Origin: Anderseniella sp.
Lineage (GTDB): Bacteria; Pseudomonadota; Alphaproteobacteria; Rhizobiales; Aestuariivirgaceae
Assembly: GCA_013041995.1 (NCBI GenBank)
Contig: JABDRA010000066.1
Span: forward strand, 1 to 5,119
Direction: 5' to 3'
Length of the DNA stretch: 5,119 bases
Shown here piece after piece: positions 1-4,784 of the stretch. The notes under the pieces are model-generated. The model was not told where the DNA came from. It saw only the letters and a program-made list of their open reading frames with translations, and ran no database searches. The translations under genes and the position numbers were made by a program. The number at the start of each line of letters is the position of its first letter. Within the stretch, counting starts at the first letter, position 1.

Positions 1-557
1 CCATGATGCAATCCGACCGGAAAGGCGCCTTTCAGTCCGCCTTTCCAATGTGCCAAGAGGAACGTCATCGGGCTGCGGCAATGTTGCAGGCAAGTATCCT
101 TTATGGGAGTGAGCTGCCAGGCACCTGCGGCAATCAGCAATACGCCTGATGCGACCGGCAGGGCCTGGGTCCCGCCCATCTCAAACCACGGCGTTTGCGC
201 CAGCGCCGTCTGCAGAAACGCTGCAGCAACAGAAAACACTGCCCATAACGAGAAATACCCGGCGGCAAATACGCCAACCCGCAGCACAAGCGCTGCGCCG
301 TGCACTTCGTTTTTGGAGATCAGGGCATAGGTCGCAACCATCGGCACCATGGCTGGCAACATCATGGCCAGCATCATGAACAACCACATCGCAGTTGTGC
401 CGGTCAGGCTTTTGGCGCTCCAGTTCACCATCATGGCCATGTCCGGCATTGCGGCTGTATTGCCCATATGGGCCCACATCATCCACCACATGGCCGCTGC
501 CAGGCTCAGCATGATGGTGCTTACGAGAAATCCGGGATGTTCAATAATGCGGATCAT
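1..557 (-). CDS. DUF2182 family integral membrane protein (predicted metal-binding), 3' end outside the window
   Basis: The frame is open from an ATG at 557 to the left edge, giving 185 codons with the C-terminus missing. The protein is very hydrophobic, with membrane segments near residues 10-30, 55-80, 90-118 and 132-150. A late block has the family's typical spacing: W147-x3-P151-x-K153-x2-C156-x3-C160-R161-x-P163, then H170-W171 and H184-H185. This matches DUF2182 (COG5486, annotated as predicted metal-binding integral membrane protein); the biochemical role is not established. A further conserved Cys-containing block would be expected past the edge. The first 73 residues hold 17 methionines, including MM pairs at 26-27, 42-43, 61-62 and 65-66. 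An in-frame TGA at 564-566 lies just upstream, so no longer start is possible. Only 12 bp separate it from the GST stop, with just a weak Shine-Dalgarno, so translation is probably coupled to GST. Family call is solid; metal binding is inference. Confidence 0.85.
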   Translation of the reverse strand, partial: MIRIIEHPGFLVSTIMLSLAAAMWWMMWAHMGNTAAMPDMAMMVNWSAKSLTGTTAMWLFMMLAMMLPAMVPMVATYALISKNEVHGAALVLRVGVFAAGYFSLWAVFSVAAAFLQTALAQTPWFEMGGTQALPVASGVLLIAAGAWQLTPIKDTCLQHCRSPMTFLLAHWKGGLKGAFPVGLHH

Positions 558-569
558 AAATCGTCAGGC

Positions 570-1184
570 TCACGCAGGTGGCTGGGTTGCCGTCATGGAT
601 GACCGCTTGGCGAAGTCTTCATAAAACACCGCCAGTTTCGGCCGGTTGTCACGCCAGCCGAGGTCATCATAACGGAAATCAAAGTAGGCCAGGACCACAG
701 CAACCGCGATTGTGCCTGCGTTGATCGACCCAAGTTCACTTGCCCAGTTGTTTTCAAGGTCGTCCATTCCGGCTTCCATGCGGGTGTGCTGGCGCGCCAC
801 CCAGTCCGGCCAGCGCTTGTCTTCCGGCCGGACGGCTGTTTCATAGCGCCGGGATACGCCTGCATCCATCAGGCCAACGGCCAATGACTGCAGTGTGAGG
901 ATGCGAAACCTGGATACAGGTTCATCCGGCAGCAATTCCTTGTCGCCAGCGTGATGACAGAGATACTCACAGATCACCCGGCTGTCGTACAACGCCGTTC
1001 CGTGATCCGTGACCAGCGACGGAATTTTGCCAAGGGGGTTATCGGCGGCGACCCCTTCATTGACCCGGTCCGGCAGGAAAACGCCTGTATCAATCAGCTC
1101 GATCTGGTCGGCGATGTTGAGTTCATGTGCTGTCGCCGTGACCATTCGTACAAATGGTGAAGCCGGATTGTGATGAAGTTTCAA
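570..1184 (-). CDS. Glutathione S-transferase family protein (YibF-like), TTG start
   Basis: This 204-residue cytosolic protein has the usual GST length and two-domain layout. The N-terminal thioredoxin-like domain (about 1-78) begins MKLHHNPASPFVR, the position of the catalytic Ser/Cys/Tyr in this fold; S9 is the candidate. P55 in GKIPSL is the conserved cis-proline, and D67-S68 is the usual pair that holds the gamma-glutamyl part of glutathione. The rest (about 85-204) is the all-helical C-terminal domain. It resembles E. coli YibF in the S-P-F-V-R and NPLGK(V/I)P blocks. It probably conjugates glutathione to electrophiles or reduces thiol adducts, but the substrate cannot be read from sequence. 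The start is TTG at 1184: a GGGAGG lies 8 nt upstream, and the next ATG (codon 14) would delete the glutathione-binding loop. It lies upstream of the DUF2182 gene, likely in one transcript, and downstream of the prx terminator. Confidence 0.9.
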   Translation of the reverse strand: MKLHHNPASPFVRMVTATAHELNIADQIELIDTGVFLPDRVNEGVAADNPLGKIPSLVTDHGTALYDSRVICEYLCHHAGDKELLPDEPVSRFRILTLQSLAVGLMDAGVSRRYETAVRPEDKRWPDWVARQHTRMEAGMDDLENNWASELGSINAGTIAVAVVLAYFDFRYDDLGWRDNRPKLAVFYEDFAKRSSMTATQPPA

Positions 1185-1192
1185 GGCGAAGG

Positions 1193-1198
1193 CCTCCC
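1193..1198 (-). promoter_or_regulatory. Shine-Dalgarno of the GST gene, fixing the TTG start
   Basis: GGGAGG on the minus strand sits 8 nt before the TTG at 1184. This is near-optimal spacing and supports the non-ATG start, which also keeps the conserved N-terminal strand of the GST fold. Confidence 0.75.
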
Positions 1199-1256
1199 GT
1201 CTGGATGTGATTGTGCTGTAGCGAACCTAACTGAGACAAGACCGGTCCGCCAACTG

Positions 1257-1285
1257 AAAAAGGCCAGACACGACGGTCTGACCTT
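1257..1285 (-). terminator. Intrinsic terminator of the peroxiredoxin gene
   Basis: Read on the minus strand, a 10-bp stem (AAGGTCAGAC with GTCTGGCCTT, one G-U pair) closes a 6-nt loop. The last stem Ts run into further Ts (five in a row, 1257-1261). It begins 27 nt after the peroxiredoxin stop. On the plus strand the wobble becomes a C-A mismatch, so it is best read as minus-strand. It separates prx from the GST-DUF2182 unit, which then needs its own promoter within roughly 1200-1256 or lives on readthrough. Confidence 0.8.
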
Positions 1286-1312
1286 CCATTCAGCAAGTTA
1301 ATCTCATGAAGA

Positions 1313-1975
1313 TCAGTCTTCTGGCTGGCTGACCAGCCGGAGATAGGGCTTTGGAGACTTCCAGCCTTGCGGGAATTTTTCCCTGGCTTCTTCATCAGAC
1401 ATTGCCGGCACGATGATCACGTCATCACCGTTCTGCCAGTTAACCGGGGTTGCCACCTTGTGTTTTGCGGTCAGTTGAATGGAATCCAGCACTCTGAGGA
1501 TCTCATCGAAATTGCGGCCTGTGCTCATGGGATAGGCAAGCGTCAGCTTGACCTCCCGGTCCGGGCCAATGACGAACACCGTGCGAACGGTCTTGTTGTC
1601 GGCAGCAGAACGATCCGCTGCTTTGCCGGTGGCGTTTGGATGGATCATGCCGAACAGCTTTGCGACCGTCATGTCGGTGTCGCCGATCATCGGGTAGTTG
1701 ACGGCATTACCGGTTGCATCGGCAATGTCCTTCTTCCAGCGCTGATGATCGTCGACACTATCGACAGACAGCCCGATAATCTTGGTGTTGCGGGCAGCAA
1801 ACTGGCCAGCAATACCTGCCATAGCGCCAAGTTCGGTTGTGCATACCGGCGTGAAATCTTTCGGATGTGAAAATATCACCACCCAGGAGTCTCCGGCCCA
1901 GTCATAGAAATTGATATTGCCTTCCGTCGTTTCAGCATCAAAGTTCGGGGCGGTGTCGCCGATCTGCAAAGCCAT
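1313..1975 (-). CDS. 1-Cys peroxiredoxin (Prx6 subfamily)
   Basis: This 220-residue protein is the full length of the Prx6 group. It reduces hydrogen peroxide, alkyl hydroperoxides or peroxynitrite through a peroxidatic cysteine in the cytosol. The active-site loop P38-K39-D40-F41-T42-P43-V44-C45 gives the PxxxT/SxxC signature, with C45 as the peroxidatic residue. R131 in KTVRTVF is the expected conserved arginine. C45 is the only cysteine in the whole protein, so no resolving cysteine exists and an external thiol must recycle it. The long C-terminal extension (about 165-220), with a VNWxxGDDVIIVP block, is typical of Prx6 and supports dimerisation. The ATG at 1975 has a strong AGGAGG 5 nt upstream. 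The gene is transcribed divergently from kbp and followed by its own terminator. A GST gene lies just downstream; mammalian Prx6 is recycled by GST and glutathione, so a functional link is possible but unproven. Confidence 0.95.
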   Translation of the reverse strand: MALQIGDTAPNFDAETTEGNINFYDWAGDSWVVIFSHPKDFTPVCTTELGAMAGIAGQFAARNTKIIGLSVDSVDDHQRWKKDIADATGNAVNYPMIGDTDMTVAKLFGMIHPNATGKAADRSAADNKTVRTVFVIGPDREVKLTLAYPMSTGRNFDEILRVLDSIQLTAKHKVATPVNWQNGDDVIIVPAMSDEEAREKFPQGWKSPKPYLRLVSQPED

Positions 1976-2008
1976 AATAGCCTCCTGTTGAAAAATTTGT
2001 TCCTGTAC

Positions 2009-2038
2009 GGATAGGTTTCGACCCTAAAATCAGGCAAA
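2009..2038 (-). promoter_or_regulatory. Candidate sigma-70 promoter for peroxiredoxin
   Basis: On the minus strand TTTGCC (2033-2038) and CTATCC (2009-2014) are separated by 18 bp. They resemble the alphaproteobacterial CTTGAC / CTATAT hexamers at 4 of 6 positions each. The predicted transcript would have a leader of about 25-30 nt. The match is partial, so this is only a candidate. Confidence 0.3.
2012..2026. promoter_or_regulatory. Imperfect palindrome, possible operator between prx and kbp
   Basis: TAGGTTTCGACCCTA pairs at 5 of 7 symmetric positions, with perfect outer arms TAGG and CCTA. It overlaps the -10 and spacer of the candidate prx promoter, a place where a repressor or redox activator could act. 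It does not fit the four-tetrad OxyR pattern (ATAG-N7-CTAT...). No regulator gene is visible in the window. Confidence 0.25.
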
Positions 2039-2104
2039 TATTTTTGGTAGACGTTCGGTGCAAAAGTAGGTCACAAATAGGTGATCGCGTGAGGAGCGCC
2101 AAGT

Positions 2105-2125
2105 CTACAGCACAAGCCTACAGCA
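2105..2125 (+). repeat. Two direct copies of CTACAGCA in the kbp leader
   Basis: Identical 8-mers occur at 2105-2112 and 2118-2125, 13 bp apart start to start; the second abuts the kbp Shine-Dalgarno. It may be chance, a local duplication, or a binding site in the leader. Confidence 0.4.
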
Positions 2126-2136
2126 AGGAGAACATT

Positions 2137-2580
2137 ATGGGAATTTTCGATTTCATCAAGAGTGCAGGAAAAGCACTCGGTATCGGGAGTGATGACGAGG
2201 CGCCGAGCGCGGACGCGCTGAAGAAGGAACTGGATTCACACAAACTCGGTACCGAGAATGTGAAGGTCGAAATTGATGGCGACAAGGCCATTGTGACCGG
2301 GGATGTCGCTGACCAATCAATTCTTGAAAAGGCGATCATTGCTGTCGGCAATACGCTTGGGGTTTCCAAGGTCGAAAGCAATCTGACTGCGCCGTCCCAA
2401 AAGGATCCGGTTTTCTACACGGTGAAAAAAGGCGACAATCTCTGGAAGATTTCCGAGGCGCACTACGGCAAGGGCAAAGGCGCAAAATACAATGTGATCT
2501 TTGAAGCCAACAAACCCATGCTCAGCCATCCGGACAAGATTTACCCGGGCCAGGTGTTGCGGATTCCCGAACTGGACTAG
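2137..2580 (+). CDS. kbp: BON and LysM domain protein, Kbp/YgaU homologue (potassium-binding)
   Basis: This 147-residue protein matches E. coli Kbp (YgaU, 149 residues) along its whole length. The N-terminus MGIFDFIKSAGKALG aligns with the family start. A BON domain covers about 25-85, with the VxGD-type turn at V53-T54-G55-D56 and the AVGNxxGV block at 69-76. A LysM domain covers about 93-143: YTVKKGDNLWKIS opens it, and NKPMLSHPDKIYPGQVLRIP closes it, nearly identical to the E. coli protein. There is no signal peptide, so it should be cytoplasmic. In E. coli, Kbp binds K+ and changes conformation with it, and is linked to growth at high external K+ and to stationary or osmotic stress; that role is transferred by homology. 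The ATG at 2137 has AAGGAG 6 nt upstream. A TTG at 2044 would add 31 residues absent from the family and is rejected. It is transcribed divergently from prx and ends at the shared terminator. Confidence 0.93.
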   Translation: MGIFDFIKSAGKALGIGSDDEAPSADALKKELDSHKLGTENVKVEIDGDKAIVTGDVADQSILEKAIIAVGNTLGVSKVESNLTAPSQKDPVFYTVKKGDNLWKISEAHYGKGKGAKYNVIFEANKPMLSHPDKIYPGQVLRIPELD

Positions 2581-2591
2581 CTTGAAAACAA

Positions 2592-2620
2592 CATGGCCGC
2601 AGTTTGTCTCTGCGGCCATG
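2592..2620. terminator. Bidirectional terminator hairpin between kbp and yccF
   Basis: A perfect 11-bp stem (CATGGCCGCAG with CTGCGGCCATG) closes a 7-nt loop. It starts 11 nt after the kbp stop and 30 nt after the yccF stop. On the minus strand TTGTTTTC follows, a fair U-tract, so it should end yccF transcripts efficiently. On the plus strand no immediate T-run follows; instead a small second hairpin (CATCA-TTAT-TGATG, 2621-2634) precedes GTTTTG. It probably works for kbp too, though less canonically. Confidence 0.8.
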
Positions 2621-2650
2621 CATCATTATTGATGGTTTTGATTGCCGGTG

Positions 2651-3106
2651 TCAGCTGCGCAATTCTTCCACGCGGGTTCTGGCGGCATTGCGCATCGCCT
2701 CGTCAACCACTTCGAGGTCCTGCACGGTCTTGCCGACAGGGAACAGCGAGGCTCCGGCCAGCTTGACGTGCGCCCAGGCAAACGGAATGCCGATTATGGT
2801 TATGGCATTGGCAACGGCGAATGTCAGGTGCATGACGGCCAGCCACCAGCCGGCCAGTATGAACCACAGCACATTGCCGAACAGCCCCAGCGCGCCGGTG
2901 CCGATGTCTTCACGGCCATAGAGTTCATCACGGGCAATCACATCGCGTCCGAACGGCCACAATGTGTAATTGGCCAGCATGAAACACGACCGCGCCCACG
3001 GTAGGCCGACTATGGTAATTGCTGCCAGAATTCCGACGATGAACCAGGCGATTGCGGACCAGATGCCGCCAAACAAAAGCCAGAGAATATTCAGGATAAG
3101 TCGCAT
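2651..3106 (-). CDS. yccF: YccF family inner membrane protein with two tandem YccF repeats
   Basis: This 151-residue membrane protein matches E. coli YccF (148 residues) throughout. It contains two copies of the YccF domain: residues 6-56 and 78-128 align with a constant 72-residue offset and no gap (N6/N78, W9/W81, G14/G86, W16/W88, G34/G106, P36/P108, P51/P123, G53/G125, V56/V128). Each copy holds hydrophobic membrane stretches (about 7-35 and 79-108), followed by a (L/F)xPxG block. The linker (57-77) and C-terminal tail (129-151) are hydrophilic and charged. The function is unknown. The ATG at 3106 was chosen because family members begin MRxxLN and a GGGGG lies 9 nt upstream; a TTG at 3112 would put that purine run only 3 nt away. 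It converges on kbp and diverges from the nitronate monooxygenase. Confidence 0.92.
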   Translation of the reverse strand: MRLILNILWLLFGGIWSAIAWFIVGILAAITIVGLPWARSCFMLANYTLWPFGRDVIARDELYGREDIGTGALGLFGNVLWFILAGWWLAVMHLTFAVANAITIIGIPFAWAHVKLAGASLFPVGKTVQDLEVVDEAMRNAARTRVEELRS

Positions 3107-3125
3107 AACCAAGTACCCCCGTAAA

Positions 3126-3154
3126 TTTTCAACTGTGTCTTATGTAGGTATGAT
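3126..3154 (+). promoter_or_regulatory. Candidate sigma-70 promoter for nitronate monooxygenase
   Basis: TTTTCA (3126-3131) and TATGAT (3149-3154) are 17 bp apart, matching TTGACA and TATAAT at 4 and 5 of 6 positions. Transcription would start near 3161, giving a leader of about 27 nt. It lies in the 81-bp divergent region shared with yccF, for which I found no equally good promoter. Confidence 0.45.
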
Positions 3155-3174
3155 AGGTCAGTATTTCCAGAACC

Positions 3175-3180
3175 AGGGAG
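3175..3180 (+). promoter_or_regulatory. Shine-Dalgarno of nitronate monooxygenase, favouring the ATG at 3188
   Basis: AGGGAG ends 7 nt before ATG 3188 but only 4 nt before the adjacent TTG at 3185. The spacing therefore favours the ATG. Confidence 0.65.
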
Positions 3181-3187
3181 AGATTTG

Positions 3188-4255
3188 ATGTGGCACGACA
3201 GGCGCATTTGCGACCTACTGGGGATCGAACATCCTATCATTCAGGCTCCTATGGCCGGGGCTACAACGCCTGAAATGGCTGCGGCGGCTGCCAATGCCGG
3301 TGCACTGGGATCGCTTGGTTGTGCGATGTTCGCGCCTGAACGGATCAAACACGAGGCGCAACAGACCAAGGCGCTTACCAACCGGTCGATCAACCTGAAC
3401 TTTTTCGTGCATGCGTCGCCTGAACTGGATGAGGCGAAAGCCAGTGCAGCACGCACCAATCTGGCGCCGTGGTATGAAACAATGAATGCCGGGAACGTGC
3501 CGGATGCCGTTGAGGGGCATTTTCCATTCGATGATGCAGCCTGTGAGGCGGTGCTTGAGGCATCACCCAAGGTCGTCAGCTTTCACTTCGGGCTGCCCGA
3601 CAACGCCATAGTGGAGCGGGTGAAGCGGGCCGGTATAGTCGTGTTGTCATCTGCCACATCTGTTGCCGAAGCCAGATGGCTGGCGGAGCGTGGCGTCGAT
3701 GCCGTCATTGCGCAGGGCTATGAAGCGGGCGGGCATTCCGGCTGGTTCCTGCCGCGCGGCGCATCGAATGTGGCCGGGACAATGGCGCTGGTACCGCGGA
3801 TGGTGGATGCGGTTCCAGTGCCGGTGATCGCTGCGGGTGGAATTGCCGACGGACGCGGTATTGCCGCCGCGCTTATGCTGGGTGCGGCGGGAGTGCAGAT
3901 TGGAACAGCCTTCCTGACGACACCGGAGAGTATGGCTGCGCCTGTCCACAAGACCGAGCTGTTGAATGCATCAGGCGATGACACCATGCTGTCCAAGGCA
4001 TTCTCCGGGCGCAATGCCCGCACGGTGGTAAACGACTATGCCAGCGACATGGACGATGTGAAAGACTGGCCGGACTTTCCCCTCGTCAATGCCATGACCG
4101 GTCCGTTGCGTAAAATATCGGCTGAAACCGGCAGGCCTGATGCCGTGGTCCTGTGGTCGGGGCAGGCCGTCGGCCTGAACCGGGAGGCAACGACGGCAGA
4201 GACAGTGGAACGCCTGGTGGCGGAGACCGGTGCCTGCCTGAAGAGGTTTGCCTGA
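3188..4255 (+). CDS. Nitronate monooxygenase (FMN-dependent, 2-nitropropane dioxygenase family)
   Basis: This 355-residue protein is a complete single-domain TIM barrel of the NMO/NPD family (PF03060). These FMN enzymes oxidise alkyl nitronates, such as propionate-3-nitronate, to carbonyl compounds and nitrite, and are cytosolic detoxification enzymes. Landmarks in order: Q19-A-P-M22-A-G near the N-terminus; GALGSLG at 38-44; NLNFFVH at 69-75; VSFHFG at 130-135; QGYEAGGHSG at 176-185, with H183 in the catalytic-histidine position; AAGGIADGRG at 215-224 and GVQIGTAF at 235-242, the FMN phosphate-binding end of the barrel; FSGRNAR at 272-278; and WSGQ at 323-326. The last two blocks match the class I NMO pattern (SGRxAR and WAGQ), so class I is more likely than the NADH:quinone reductase-type class II members. 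It is probably monocistronic, and its stop lies 12 bp from that of the convergent pncC. Other flavin oxidoreductases of the family cannot be excluded. Confidence 0.9.
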   Translation: MWHDRRICDLLGIEHPIIQAPMAGATTPEMAAAAANAGALGSLGCAMFAPERIKHEAQQTKALTNRSINLNFFVHASPELDEAKASAARTNLAPWYETMNAGNVPDAVEGHFPFDDAACEAVLEASPKVVSFHFGLPDNAIVERVKRAGIVVLSSATSVAEARWLAERGVDAVIAQGYEAGGHSGWFLPRGASNVAGTMALVPRMVDAVPVPVIAAGGIADGRGIAAALMLGAAGVQIGTAFLTTPESMAAPVHKTELLNASGDDTMLSKAFSGRNARTVVNDYASDMDDVKDWPDFPLVNAMTGPLRKISAETGRPDAVVLWSGQAVGLNREATTAETVERLVAETGACLKRFA

Positions 4256-4267
4256 TCGCCAAACTGT

Positions 4268-4780
4268 TCAGGCCAGCATTCCGCCGCCCTGGCTTATGGA
4301 TTGCCGGATCATCGCCAGTGCCGTTCCAATTGCGGCGTGGCGAACCTCATTGCGGCCGATGTCACCATAGGTCATACGGACGTGATGAGTACCCAACTCC
4401 GGGCGGGCGCAGCCAAAGTGAACCAGCCCCACCGGCTTTTCCTCAGAGCCGCCACCGGGTCCGGCGATCCCGGTCACGGAGACGGCGACGTTCGCACGCG
4501 AGTTTTTCAAAGCACCTTCCGCCATCTCACGGGCCACCTGTTCAGACACCGCGCCATGTTGCTCAATCAATGCCATGGGCACATCGAGCATTTCCGACTT
4601 TGCCTCGTTGGAGTAGGTGACGAAACCACGGTCGATCATGCCGGAGGAGCCTGCAATGCTGGTCAGGAGGCCTGAAATCAACCCGCCGGTGCAGCTTTCC
4701 GCGGTTGCCAGCATCAATCCGCCATCGCGCAGCATATCGAGAGTGTCTTTTGCTTCAATGACCAACTGGCGATCGAACAT
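4268..4780 (-). CDS. pncC: Nicotinamide-nucleotide amidase, stand-alone CinA C-terminal domain protein
   Basis: This 170-residue protein is a complete CinA C-terminal domain (PF02464) without the N-terminal MoaB-like domain of full-length CinA. The PncC group hydrolyses nicotinamide mononucleotide to nicotinate mononucleotide and ammonia, returning the nicotinamide released by NAD-consuming enzymes such as DNA ligase to the NAD pool. Signature blocks are AESCTGG at 27-33, the GSS turn at 44-46, FVTYSNEAK at 53-61 and the VTGIAGPGGGSEEKPVG loop near 120. S29 and K61 sit where a Ser-Lys dyad has been proposed for PncC enzymes (recalled from the literature, not checked). The ATG at 4780 is supported by a GGAG 7 nt upstream; a possible upstream start at 4837 would overlap ispF and add an unrelated tail. 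It lies 4 bp after the ispF stop, so the two are almost certainly co-transcribed. Older annotations call such genes competence/damage-inducible; nothing here supports that role. Confidence 0.92.
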   Translation of the reverse strand: MFDRQLVIEAKDTLDMLRDGGLMLATAESCTGGLISGLLTSIAGSSGMIDRGFVTYSNEAKSEMLDVPMALIEQHGAVSEQVAREMAEGALKNSRANVAVSVTGIAGPGGGSEEKPVGLVHFGCARPELGTHHVRMTYGDIGRNEVRHAAIGTALAMIRQSISQGGGMLA

Positions 4781-4784
4781 GTTG

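Noticed and set aside
181..489. 102-residue minus-strand open frame overlapping DUF2182
   Set aside because: It is a different frame of the DUF2182 gene, rich in His/Arg/Cys without family similarity; the real membrane-protein frame runs from 557 to the edge.
1367..1870. 167-residue plus-strand open frame opposite peroxiredoxin
   Set aside because: It is an antisense shadow of a well-matched peroxiredoxin gene; it has no recognisable domain.
2011..2025. OxyR binding site before peroxiredoxin
   Set aside because: An ATAG is present, but the next tetrad 7 bp on is CCCT, not CTAT, and the remaining two tetrads are absent.
2069..2084. CRP/FNR-type site before kbp
   Set aside because: TCAC-N6-GTGA is symmetric but in the opposite arrangement to TGTGA-N6-TCACA, and it is not the FNR TTGAT-N4-ATCAA.
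2044..2136. 31-codon N-terminal extension of kbp from a TTG at 2044
   Set aside because: It lies in the promoter and leader region, lacks family similarity, and the ATG at 2137 has an ideal Shine-Dalgarno and the family's MGIF-type N-terminus.
4270..4297. Hairpin at the pncC end as a terminator for the monooxygenase
   Set aside because: The stem is only about 7 bp with a wobble and a 13-nt loop, and no T-run follows.
4153..4620. 155-residue plus-strand open frame across the monooxygenase/pncC junction
   Set aside because: It overlaps two solid genes in the wrong frame and its Pro/Arg/Ser-rich composition is typical of GC-rich shadow frames.
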